Source: CAZSPL01 sp964608735 (GTDB lineage Bacteria > JAJVIF01 > JAPKYR01 > CAZSPL01). Taken from it: a stretch of DNA of 25,477 nucleotides. Location: positions 1-25,477 of the forward strand of contig CAZSPL010000029.1 in the NCBI GenBank assembly GCA_964608735.1, given 5' to 3'. Both the position numbers and the translations under genes were made by a program. A model generated the notes under the pieces. The model worked only from the letters and a program-made list of their open reading frames with translations, was not told the origin of the DNA and made no database searches. This document shows, piece after piece, positions 16,948 through 24,252 of this stretch; positions within the stretch are counted from its first letter, which is position 1; each line of letters starts with the position of its first letter.

Positions 16948-19362
16948 TTACTCAAACAGGCCCGATAATTCCCAGTCGCGCCTGAATTTCGGCCAGGGAA
17001 GCAGTGCCTCATCGGGATACGCCACTTCGGTCGACAGCAGGTAGACCTTGCCGTCGAAACTTCCGATGGCGATATCGCCAATGGCATCCCCGGTCGGATC
17101 CCCCACAGCCGGTGACGAATCGATCCAGTTTCCGGTGGGATGCTCCCACGCCGCGTCGCCCGTCACGCCGTTCACGAGGTACAGTTTGAAGTCGTCGCTT
17201 CCAACTATCGCATCGACGAATCCATCGCCCGTAAGGTCTGCGAGCGCGGCTGACGAGAATATCCTGTCGCCGGACTCAAAATCCCAGATTAAGCTTCCGT
17301 CGATGCCGCTTACGGCGTAAAGCTTGTAATCATCGCTCCCGAATACGATGTCGGGGACATCATCGGTATCGATGTATCCCAGCGACGGGCTTGTCCAGCA
17401 TTTGTCGCCGGTTTCGAAACTGAAATATTCCTCGTGCGTCGCGCCGTTGATGACATAACAGAAATTATCGAGTGATGTCACAGCGACATCGAGCACGTCA
17501 TCGCCCGTGAAATCGTAAAGCGCCGGCGAGCCGTTCACCCAGTCGCCGGTCTCGAATGTCCAGATACCAGTGCCGTCCGCGCCGTTCACAGCATGCACGA
17601 AGTTGTTCCGCGAGCCGACGAACGCATCGGGGATTCCATCGCCGGTGATATCGCCAAGCGCGGCGGATGAATAAACCGGCCCGCCCGTATCATAGCTCCA
17701 CATCTCGGTGCCGTCTTCGCCGTCGATGGCGTAGAGCTTGCCGTCAAACGAGCCGACTACCGCGTCCATGTATCCGTCGTCGTTGAGGTCGGCAAGCGCC
17801 GCCGACGCGTGCACTATATCGCCGGTCGGGAATGACCAGACTTCAGAGCCAAACTCGCCTTCGATGCGGTATACATTGTGGTCATATGAACCGATGACTA
17901 TATCCGTTGCACCGCCCGCGGTAATCTCATAAGCTACCGCCGGCGATGCGTCTATCCAGTTCCCGGTGGGGAACGACCATATCAGCCCGCCATCGGCCCC
18001 GGAGAATGCATAGCAGAAAGTATCCTCGCTGCCGATGATGACGTCGTCGATCAAATCGCCGTTGACGTCGACGAACACAGGCGACGAGTTGATGACCCCG
18101 GCGGTCTGCGCGAACCATTCTTCCTGCGCAACTATATACGGCGTCGCCGCAAGCTCCACCGTGTTCGTATCCTCAAATCCGAGGGCGTCTTCCGCGCGAA
18201 CAGCGAAGTGATATTCCTGCCCGTTGACAAGACCGCCGACAAGCTGAGGGGAGCCGTCTGCATCGATTATGCTCGGCGCGGCGCCGAAATCTATTGGCGT
18301 TGTCTCTGAGTAATAAACGTTGTAATGAACGGGGATATCCGGGTCTACGGCAACTCCATAAGTCACCGTTACATGGCCGTTGCCCGGCACCACGCCGGTT
18401 ATCCCGACCGTATCCACCCATACGGGCGGCCCCTCGGGCCATTCATCGACTATGACCGTAACATAGTCGTAAAGCAGCCACTGGTTCTCTTCCGATTTGG
18501 CGCTGATAAGGCAGTTGTAGCGGCCTTCGGCGGCGCCGTATTCATTGGAGATCTCGAGGAAATAATAATCCCCGGCTCCGTGGTTCATCGCGACTTCGCC
18601 CGGGAATCCGAGCCCCGACAGGTCGATGTTGACGTATTCAACATCGCTCTGCCAGTCGCGTACAATGCAGCTCACCGTGGCTGTTTCGAGTCCCGGACCG
18701 TCGAGGTGAGAATCGACATCCTGGTCGACTATCTCGTACGGCTCTTTCTGGTTGCCGGGCCATGATGCATCCACCAAGTAGCTCACATTGTAGTTTGGGG
18801 GGTTGGGGAATTTTATCTCGTAGAAAACATCGTGGATCATCCCCGGCGTGAACTGGCGCTTCGTAAGAGCCGCCGCGAACACCTTGAACGGGTTGATGTC
18901 GGCCGGGTCGTCATCGTCGAAAAGCTTCGTGTAGTCATCGACATTCACGAGCATCCTCGGGTCACCGGAATCGAACAGGAGCGTACCCCTGACATCATAC
19001 CCGGTAAGGTCCGTGGGATTCTTAAGGCTCACGATGATCGTGTAGACCTTCTCGACAGGATCGAAGCCGGTTACGTGAACCTTGATGCAGTCATCGCAGT
19101 TCGGGGGAATAAGGAATCCGGTCACGTTGTAATGCCCTTCTCCAATGCGTGGATAAACTATCTCCACGTCGAGTGTTGCCGGATCGATGTTGAAATCGAA
19201 TGCCGTCCAGATAACCCTTCCGGAACTCGCCGCGTCAATCGCCGCCGGTTTTGCGATATCCGGTGAAACCGTTATCCCCGAGGAGGAACATCCGGCAACC
19301 ATCAATATCACAAACACCATGAGGAGAGAAGGCTGACAGTGACGAGGAATGCGAAAGCTCAT
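16948..19362 (-). CDS. Lipoprotein: novel N-domain, one Fn3-like domain, 8-bladed FG-GAP/PQQ-like propeller
   Basis: An 804-residue lipoprotein. The signal ends with lipobox VAGC (Cys25) followed by Ser, which fits outer-membrane sorting. Residues about 45-305 form a domain I cannot name, with PPNCDDCI (a CxxC pair), NPTDLTGYDVRGTLL, NPFKVFAA and DASWPGNQKEPY. An Fn3-like domain (about 310-405) starts PPVWVDTVGITG and contains YYSETTPIDF. Eight repeats of about 46 residues (414-777) follow, with S-S/A-P/A-A-L-x-D then DxxGDG Ca-binding-like turns and AIDGEDGTEMWS-type strands, predicting an eight-bladed propeller. The protein closes with WPKFRRDWELSG. The ATG at 19362 follows AGGAG with 6-nt spacing; an upstream in-frame start near 19395 would precede this site and is rejected. 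A likely surface or periplasmic protein; ligand unknown. It is a paralogue of the gene ending at 21188. Confidence 0.88.
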   Translation of the reverse strand: MSFRIPRHCQPSLLMVFVILMVAGCSSSGITVSPDIAKPAAIDAASSGRVIWTAFDFNIDPATLDVEIVYPRIGEGHYNVTGFLIPPNCDDCIKVHVTGFDPVEKVYTIIVSLKNPTDLTGYDVRGTLLFDSGDPRMLVNVDDYTKLFDDDDPADINPFKVFAAALTKRQFTPGMIHDVFYEIKFPNPPNYNVSYLVDASWPGNQKEPYEIVDQDVDSHLDGPGLETATVSCIVRDWQSDVEYVNIDLSGLGFPGEVAMNHGAGDYYFLEISNEYGAAEGRYNCLISAKSEENQWLLYDYVTVIVDEWPEGPPVWVDTVGITGVVPGNGHVTVTYGVAVDPDIPVHYNVYYSETTPIDFGAAPSIIDADGSPQLVGGLVNGQEYHFAVRAEDALGFEDTNTVELAATPYIVAQEEWFAQTAGVINSSPVFVDVNGDLIDDVIIGSEDTFCYAFSGADGGLIWSFPTGNWIDASPAVAYEITAGGATDIVIGSYDHNVYRIEGEFGSEVWSFPTGDIVHASAALADLNDDGYMDAVVGSFDGKLYAIDGEDGTEMWSYDTGGPVYSSAALGDITGDGIPDAFVGSRNNFVHAVNGADGTGIWTFETGDWVNGSPALYDFTGDDVLDVAVTSLDNFCYVINGATHEEYFSFETGDKCWTSPSLGYIDTDDVPDIVFGSDDYKLYAVSGIDGSLIWDFESGDRIFSSAALADLTGDGFVDAIVGSDDFKLYLVNGVTGDAAWEHPTGNWIDSSPAVGDPTGDAIGDIAIGSFDGKVYLLSTEVAYPDEALLPWPKFRRDWELSGLFE
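17030..18118 (-). repeat. Eight coding repeats of about 138 bp (propeller blades)
   Basis: The serine-rich blade motif (INSSPVFVD, IDASPAVAY, VHASAALAD, VYSSAALGD, VNGSPALYD, CWTSPSLGY, IFSSAALAD, IDSSPAVGD) recurs every 134-141 bp. Each copy is followed by an Asp-rich turn and an I/VGS-type strand. The divergence between copies shows old protein-level duplication, not a recent DNA tandem repeat. Confidence 0.85.
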
Positions 19363-19393
19363 AAAGCACTCCTTTGACAAATTATGAAATAGC

Positions 19394-19422
19394 ATTATAT
19401 ATCACCCGGACACTAAAAGAAA
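19394..19422 (-). promoter_or_regulatory. Promoter of the 804-residue lipoprotein gene
   Basis: Minus strand: a perfect -10 TATAAT (19399-19394), a 17-nt spacer and a poor -35 TTTCTT (19422-19417). The predicted leader is about 25 nt, ending at a good AGGAG site. CCGGG lies 5 nt upstream of the -10, as at the rplU promoter. The weak -35 suggests activator dependence or a -35-independent mode. Confidence 0.55.
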
Positions 19423-19447
19423 GATTATTGTTTAAGCCTGATAAACA

Positions 19448-19477
19448 TTGAACGATTCCGATAGTATGGTATATTAT
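19448..19477 (+). promoter_or_regulatory. Promoter of the pilin-like gene
   Basis: Plus strand: -35 TTGAAC (19448-19453), 18-nt spacer, -10 TATTAT (19472-19477). An overlapping TATATT at 19470 would give a 16-nt spacer. The predicted leader is about 46 nt to the ATG at 19530. It stands divergently to the lipoprotein promoter at 19394-19422. Confidence 0.55.
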
Positions 19478-19529
19478 CATTATAAAAGTTCTCCCGGAAG
19501 CACCACTTTATAGGTTAGAGGTGGCAATA

Positions 19530-20645
19530 ATGTTAGAAAGGAAGACCCGGGCGGATGGGTTCACGCTCATCGAGCTGCTTGTAGTAATAACCATTATCGG
19601 CATACTTGCGGCTATAGCCCTCCCGAACTACATCAAGGCGAAGGACAAAGCGAAGGAAGCCGAAGTCAAGGCCAACGTACACACCATCCAGATCGCCCTG
19701 GAGCGCTACATGACCGACAGCAAGGCGTACCCGGCATACCTTATCGGCGGCGATGCCGAGGGATGGAATTACTGGCACAGGATACACGACTCCGAGGAGC
19801 CGGAGAATCTCCAGGTAGAGGACCCGCTGCTCACCTTTGACTACATCGTGTCTTATCCAGCCAACCCCTTCACGGAAAATGGGGACATCATTATCGGCGC
19901 GACGACCGACATTCCCGATTACCACCAGGGCGATGGCGACCCACGGTTCGGTTACCGCGGCTCGATAATGGGCAACGGCGTCGAGGACTTCTTTTTCTAC
20001 AAATTCCGCGAGGGTGGATACCCGACGAGTTGGACGAGCCATATCGAGACGAGGCGGACGCTTCCCGAAGGACTGCCGTTCCCGGACACCGAAGATACGA
20101 CCTATGGAATGGGCCTCCACTATATGTTCGGGGGGCACCGTGTGTGGCGCACCGATGGGAGCATGGACACGGTATGCACGTTCTGGCCGGGGAACTTCTT
20201 CTATCGAGCGAGCGGGATTCACTCCGCTAACCAGCGCGCGGGATGGACCTATTTCGACCCCGGATACACACTGCCGAATAAAGTTGACAGATATATCCTT
20301 GGCGGCTTCGGCTCTTTGCGGAATCCGGGGCGCGACATCATCCGGATGGAGTACCTCGATCCCGACGGGAATCAGATCCTGTATCGCCAGCCTCCACCCT
20401 GGCCGGAAAATCCCGATCCTTCTTTTGGTGGCTATGCATCAATACCTCTCGGATGGCCGCCCTGGCCCGGCGGCGGCGGATGCGGCCTGCCGGAAATCGC
20501 CGGCGGCGGCGATGCATGGCATGGGCCATATTATCCCTACGACTCCAAACCTCAATATGGATGGATCTGGGGCTCTCCTGATGGACATCCCGATGGCGTC
20601 ATTCACATCACCTGGTCTGGTGCTGACAGCCAGAAATTCGATTAG
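19530..20645 (+). CDS. Type IV pilin-like / type II secretion pseudopilin protein
   Basis: A 371-residue protein with a class III signal: a short basic leader MLERKTRADG, then GFTLIELLVVITIIGIL. Prepilin peptidase would cut after Gly10, leaving N-methylated Phe11 and the conserved Glu at mature position 5. The N-terminal helix continues ALPNYIKAKDKAKEAEVKANVHTIQIALERY, typical of G-type major pseudopilins and of pilin-like proteins abundant in several uncultured phyla. The C-terminal part (about 80-371) is unusually large for a GspG, rich in Gly/Pro/Trp/Tyr, and ends with GHPDGVIHITWSGAD. ATG 19530 is preferred to GTG 19521 because an AGAGGTGG site spans the latter. It is a single-gene transcript with its own promoter and terminator. 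No assembly ATPase, platform protein or peptidase is in the window. Confidence 0.85.
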   Translation: MLERKTRADGFTLIELLVVITIIGILAAIALPNYIKAKDKAKEAEVKANVHTIQIALERYMTDSKAYPAYLIGGDAEGWNYWHRIHDSEEPENLQVEDPLLTFDYIVSYPANPFTENGDIIIGATTDIPDYHQGDGDPRFGYRGSIMGNGVEDFFFYKFREGGYPTSWTSHIETRRTLPEGLPFPDTEDTTYGMGLHYMFGGHRVWRTDGSMDTVCTFWPGNFFYRASGIHSANQRAGWTYFDPGYTLPNKVDRYILGGFGSLRNPGRDIIRMEYLDPDGNQILYRQPPPWPENPDPSFGGYASIPLGWPPWPGGGGCGLPEIAGGGDAWHGPYYPYDSKPQYGWIWGSPDGHPDGVIHITWSGADSQKFD

Positions 20646-20677
20646 AACATTTATAGCTGATTAATTTGCTGCATCAT

Positions 20678-20702
20678 GCCCGGCTGACCGCCGGGCTTTT
20701 TT
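20678..20702 (+). terminator. Intrinsic terminator of the pilin-like gene
   Basis: GCCCGGC (20678-20684), a 5-nt loop, GCCGGGC (20690-20696), then TTTTTT. A textbook rho-independent terminator 32 nt after the stop codon. It lacks a T-tract on the opposite strand, so it probably does not serve the STAS gene. Confidence 0.92.
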
Positions 20703-20710
20703 CCCATGAC

Positions 20711-21070
20711 TTAGAGGGCAGGATTTCTCGCCGAGGTAAGCTCGGATACTGCGTCGTCCACCGATGGGAAAATCATGAATAGCTTATCGAAGGATGTTAC
20801 GCGGAGGATCCTCAGATGGTCGCTGTGCGGCGTAATAAGGCACACTGTACGTTTCGGGTTATCCTTGACACGCCGGTGTATCGATACCAGCCCCTGCAGC
20901 GCCGAGCTGTCGAAGTATGAAACATCCGACCAGTCGAGCAGAATAATCGTGGCGCCGTCATCGAAGGTTTTATCCACTTCGGTAACCATCCTCTCCCAAT
21001 TGCCGAATTTGATGTCGCCATGAACAGAGATTTCGTGATAGTCATCCCTGCAGTTTCTCTTTATGAGCAT
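20711..21070 (-). CDS. STAS-domain protein (anti-sigma-factor antagonist-like)
   Basis: A protein of about 119 residues that is essentially one STAS domain: HEISVHGDIKF (12-22), TIILLDWSDVSYFDSSALQGL (41-61) and a C-terminal helix DDAVSEL. The DSS (54-56) sits where SpoIIAA/RsbV-type antagonists carry the serine phosphorylated by an anti-sigma kinase. In that family the unphosphorylated form binds the kinase and frees a sigma factor. No kinase, phosphatase or sigma factor lies in the window, so a partner would be encoded elsewhere. Start choice is open: ATG 21070 gives a normal STAS length, TTG 21079 has a better placed GGGTGA site, and GTG 21139 adds 23 residues. It lies just downstream of the 1004-residue lipoprotein gene on the same strand and converges with the pilin gene. 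Confidence 0.85.
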   Translation of the reverse strand: MLIKRNCRDDYHEISVHGDIKFGNWERMVTEVDKTFDDGATIILLDWSDVSYFDSSALQGLVSIHRRVKDNPKRTVCLITPHSDHLRILRVTSFDKLFMIFPSVDDAVSELTSARNPAL

Positions 21071-21153
21071 ACTGTTGTTCAAAACAATCACCCCGTTTTT
21101 TATAGCAAGCCGCAATGCGGTTGCACAATATATATCCACTGTGAATGGCTGGA

Positions 21154-21159
21154 ATTATA
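21154..21159 (-). promoter_or_regulatory. Isolated perfect -10 hexamer upstream of the STAS gene
   Basis: TATAAT on the minus strand, about 84 nt before the 21070 start. No recognisable -35 is present at 16-18 nt. If used, it would give the STAS gene a transcript separate from the upstream lipoprotein gene. Confidence 0.3.
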
Positions 21160-21187
21160 CTCAGATTCATATAAGCCTTATTCGGTC

Positions 21188-24100
21188 TTAATATTGCCCT
21201 GAATTATCGAGCCCCCTGCGGAATTTCGGCCAGACGCATAGCGACGCGCCCTGTACCGGGGCGTTGGAATCTATGCAGTAGACATTACCGTCGACGCACC
21301 CGAATACGATTTCCAGGTAGCCGTCGCTGTCGACATCGACAACCGTGGGCGATGAATCGACCCACGACCCGGCGTAATAATTCCACAGCGCTTCGCCGCT
21401 CGAGCCGTCTATGCACCACAGGTAACCGTCATTCGAGCCGACAACCACGTCGAGCACGCCGTCGCCGGACATCTCTACTACCGCCGCCGAAGACCATATC
21501 CGCCCTCCCGACGGAAAATCCCATATCACATCGCCGGTCTTGCCGTCGAGAAGATAGAACGCAGTGTTATCAGCTCCAAGCACGACATCGAGAGCGCCAT
21601 CGCCGGTGAAATCGCCCAGCGCCGGGGATGTCTGAACATAACCCCCGACCTCATGTTTCCATTCAAGCCCGCCTGCCATCGTGAGCGCGTAGACCCAGCC
21701 GTCAAGCGACGCGAACACCACTTCGAGCGCGCCATCGTCGTCTATATCACCTATCGCTGGACTTGAATTAATGGGAGCCCCGGTGGGATATATCCATTTT
21801 ATGCCGCCCGCACCGCTCACACAATAAAGGCTCCCGCTGCGGCTTCCAATAAATGCCTCGTAAATCCCGTCGCTGTTGTAGTCGCATAGAGCGGGCGATG
21901 AGAACACCCCGTCGCCTGTATCGAATTGCGCTTCCTGCGAGCCCGTCTCCGATATCTTGTATATGTAACCGCCCAGGGTTCCGAAGATTATCTCACGCTC
22001 ACCATCGTCGTCGACATCCGCTATCGCCGGCGATGACGATACAACCCCCATCACGGGAACCTGGAGGCTCGGTATACCCGTTTCTCCGTCGATAATATGC
22101 AGCCGGTAGTCGTAACCGCCAATGATGACATCAGGCACATCGCTCCCGACAACATCGGCGATGCATGGCGATGAATCGAACCAGTCCCAGCCACTGAATG
22201 TCCAGATTGGAGTGCCGTCGTCCCCATCAAGCGCCTTCACCTGGTTATTCCATCCCCCGACTATTATATCGAGCACATTATCTCCGTCGACGTCTGCATA
22301 GCTCGGCGATGAAAACACCACGCCGCCGAACGGGTGGACCCATCGCACTTCCGGGGACGACCAGACATATGCCGCGGCTTCCATCGTGTTGCTATCTTCG
22401 AGGCCCAGTGCATCGACAGCCCTTACGGCGAAATGATAATTCTCATGGTGCTCGAGTCCCGTAACCTTATACGGTGATGCAGTTACTCCAGTGATAGTCG
22501 AAGCGGTGCTGAAATTTATCGGCGCCGTCTTCGAATAATAAACCGTATATGTAACGGGAGTATCCGGGTCTGTCGCCGTGCCGAAAGTTACCGTCGCGAA
22601 ATCGAATCCGCCCGTCGCGCCGCTGATACCCGCCGGCCCCTGCCATACTGGTGGAAGGTTCGGGCATCCCGACATCTCAACCGTGTTGTCATCTTCCATC
22701 CCGAGGGAGTCCATGGCGCGTACGGCGAAGAAATAGGTTTTCGCGTCATCGAGGCTGTTCACGATCCCGGGCGATGCAGCCACATTCAAACTTGATGCCG
22801 TACCGAAATCGATTGGCGTGGTTTCCGAGTAGTAAATGTTGTATGTCACCGGGACATCCGTATCCGATGCCGTACCGAAGCCGACTTCCATTGCCTGCGA
22901 AAGCGGAGTCAACGACTGCACGCCGATTGTGTCATCCCATACCGGCGGGTCGTTGACGAAAAATGGTGTCGCGGCCATTTCGACGATGTTGCTATCCTCG
23001 AGGCCGAATGAATCGCGCGCCCGTACCGCGAAATAATATTCCTGAAAATTGACCAGGTCTTCCACGACGGTCGGCGATCCGATATCGCTCTCAACGGTCG
23101 ATGCCGTACCGAAATCGATGGGGGATGTTTCCGAGTAGTAGACGACATAGGTTATCGGCAAATTCGGGTCCGATGCGGTTCCGTATGTCACTTCGACCTG
23201 CGCATCCCCCGGCGTCGCGCCCGTGATGCCGATAGTGTCGTCCCATACGGGCGGGGTATTCACATATCCCTCGATCTCAAGGGTGACTTTATCGTAAAGC
23301 TTCACGACATTGTCGTCGCTCTTCGTCTCGATCCACAAATCATATTCCCCTGCCGGGGTGCTCCATTCGTTGACGACATCCGCGCGCCATTTATCTCCCG
23401 CCTGGTGTATGAGGTCTATCGGCTCCGGTGCGCCGAGCGGGGTGACATCGAGCTTCACGTATTCGATATTCGCCTGCCAGTCCTGCACGTATGCGACAAC
23501 TTCCGCCGACTCGACACCTTCGTCGTCGAGCGGGCCGTCGAACGCCTGGTTATAAATCCGGAACGGTTCCTTCTGATTGCCGGGCCATGATGCGTCAATC
23601 ACATAGAGCACATTGAAATTTGTGGGCGGCGGAAAACTGATGTTGTAAATGACTTCGTAAACGAGGCCGGGCGGGAATTTCCGCGCTGGCTGGTCGGCCG
23701 CGAATACCTTGAACGGATTCCTGTCCTTCGGGTCTGAATTATCGAACAGCTCGGTATATTCATCGGCGTTCATGAGCTTCCGCGGGTCCGACGCGCCCCC
23801 GATGAGTAGCGTGCCGCGCACATCGTAACCGGTGAGGTTCGTCGGGTTTTTAAGCGTAACGCGTATCTCGTAGACCCATCCGTCCGGATTGTATCCCTCT
23901 ATAAATACCCCGATGCAGTCCGGGCATGCGGGAGGGGTCACGAATCCCGTCACGTTGTAATGAGCGTCTTCGGCGCGGGCCGGTATCGCCACGACCTTCA
24001 TCTCTTCGGGGATGAATGCAAGCTCGTATACGCCCCATGTTACACGTTGCGATGCTGAATCTCCCCCCGGGGCGCTCGTCTCCCTCACCGCCTGTGAATC

Positions 24101-24202
24101 CGGCGCGTTAAGCCCGGGCTGTGTGATTTCCGGCGATGTCGCGCTGCATCCCACGAATGAGATCGCGAAAACCGCAAGCAGAACAATGATGGTTATTCTC
24201 AT
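21188..24202 (-). CDS. Lipoprotein: novel N-domain, three Fn3-like domains, 8-bladed FG-GAP/PQQ-like propeller
   Basis: A 1004-residue lipoprotein with signal MRITIIVLLAVFAISFVGC (Cys19, then Ser). Residues about 40-310 repeat the unnamed domain of the 804-residue paralogue: PPACPDCI with the CxxC pair, NPTNLTGYDVRGTLL, NPFKVFAA, DASWPGNQKEPF and DWQANIEYVKLD. Three consecutive Fn3-like domains (313-610) each contain PPVW near the start and YYS(E/K)T(S/T/A)PI(D/N)F. The propeller (610-987) has eight blades with SSPAxxD and DxDxDG-type turns, followed by the closing strand WPKFRRGLDNSG. The ATG at 24202 follows AAGGTG with 7-nt spacing and gives a clean signal peptide; an upstream in-frame start near 24244 adds a basic stretch and lacks a site. 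It lies 50 nt after the FGE-fold gene, probably in the same transcript. Confidence 0.88.
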   Translation of the reverse strand: MRITIIVLLAVFAISFVGCSATSPEITQPGLNAPDSQAVRETSAPGGDSASQRVTWGVYELAFIPEEMKVVAIPARAEDAHYNVTGFVTPPACPDCIGVFIEGYNPDGWVYEIRVTLKNPTNLTGYDVRGTLLIGGASDPRKLMNADEYTELFDNSDPKDRNPFKVFAADQPARKFPPGLVYEVIYNISFPPPTNFNVLYVIDASWPGNQKEPFRIYNQAFDGPLDDEGVESAEVVAYVQDWQANIEYVKLDVTPLGAPEPIDLIHQAGDKWRADVVNEWSTPAGEYDLWIETKSDDNVVKLYDKVTLEIEGYVNTPPVWDDTIGITGATPGDAQVEVTYGTASDPNLPITYVVYYSETSPIDFGTASTVESDIGSPTVVEDLVNFQEYYFAVRARDSFGLEDSNIVEMAATPFFVNDPPVWDDTIGVQSLTPLSQAMEVGFGTASDTDVPVTYNIYYSETTPIDFGTASSLNVAASPGIVNSLDDAKTYFFAVRAMDSLGMEDDNTVEMSGCPNLPPVWQGPAGISGATGGFDFATVTFGTATDPDTPVTYTVYYSKTAPINFSTASTITGVTASPYKVTGLEHHENYHFAVRAVDALGLEDSNTMEAAAYVWSSPEVRWVHPFGGVVFSSPSYADVDGDNVLDIIVGGWNNQVKALDGDDGTPIWTFSGWDWFDSSPCIADVVGSDVPDVIIGGYDYRLHIIDGETGIPSLQVPVMGVVSSSPAIADVDDDGEREIIFGTLGGYIYKISETGSQEAQFDTGDGVFSSPALCDYNSDGIYEAFIGSRSGSLYCVSGAGGIKWIYPTGAPINSSPAIGDIDDDGALEVVFASLDGWVYALTMAGGLEWKHEVGGYVQTSPALGDFTGDGALDVVLGADNTAFYLLDGKTGDVIWDFPSGGRIWSSAAVVEMSGDGVLDVVVGSNDGYLWCIDGSSGEALWNYYAGSWVDSSPTVVDVDSDGYLEIVFGCVDGNVYCIDSNAPVQGASLCVWPKFRRGLDNSGQY
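21250..22370 (-). repeat. Eight coding repeats of about 138 bp (propeller blades)
   Basis: The blade motif (VFSSPSYAD, FDSSPCIAD, VSSSPAIAD, VFSSPALCD, INSSPAIGD, VQTSPALGD, IWSSAAVVE, VDSSPTVVD) recurs every 132-140 bp. The count and period match the propeller in the gene ending at 16948. Confidence 0.85.
22372..23262 (-). repeat. Three tandem Fn3-like domain repeats of about 300 bp
   Basis: The PPVW codons recur near 23255, 22950 and 22655, giving a period of about 295-305 bp. The stretch encoding the YYSETxPIDF strand stays recognisably similar at the DNA level between copies one and two (around 23104-23160 and 22799-22860) and with the single copy in the paralogue (around 18277-18340). 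This suggests duplication of a domain-sized module. Confidence 0.8.
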
Positions 24203-24252
24203 TTCAAAGCACCTTACTGCGAATACAACCTCTCCCCGGAACATCCCCGCGC

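Noticed and set aside
17030..18118. Regular 138-bp spaced repeats as a possible DNA repeat array
   Set aside because: The periodicity is explained by protein propeller blades. Repeat units are diverged at the DNA level and contain no constant repeat/spacer pattern, so this is not a CRISPR or satellite array.
21100..21130. CCGCAATGCGG inverted repeat upstream of the STAS gene as an operator
   Set aside because: A single 11-bp palindrome inside a possible N-terminal coding extension. Too short and unsupported to call.
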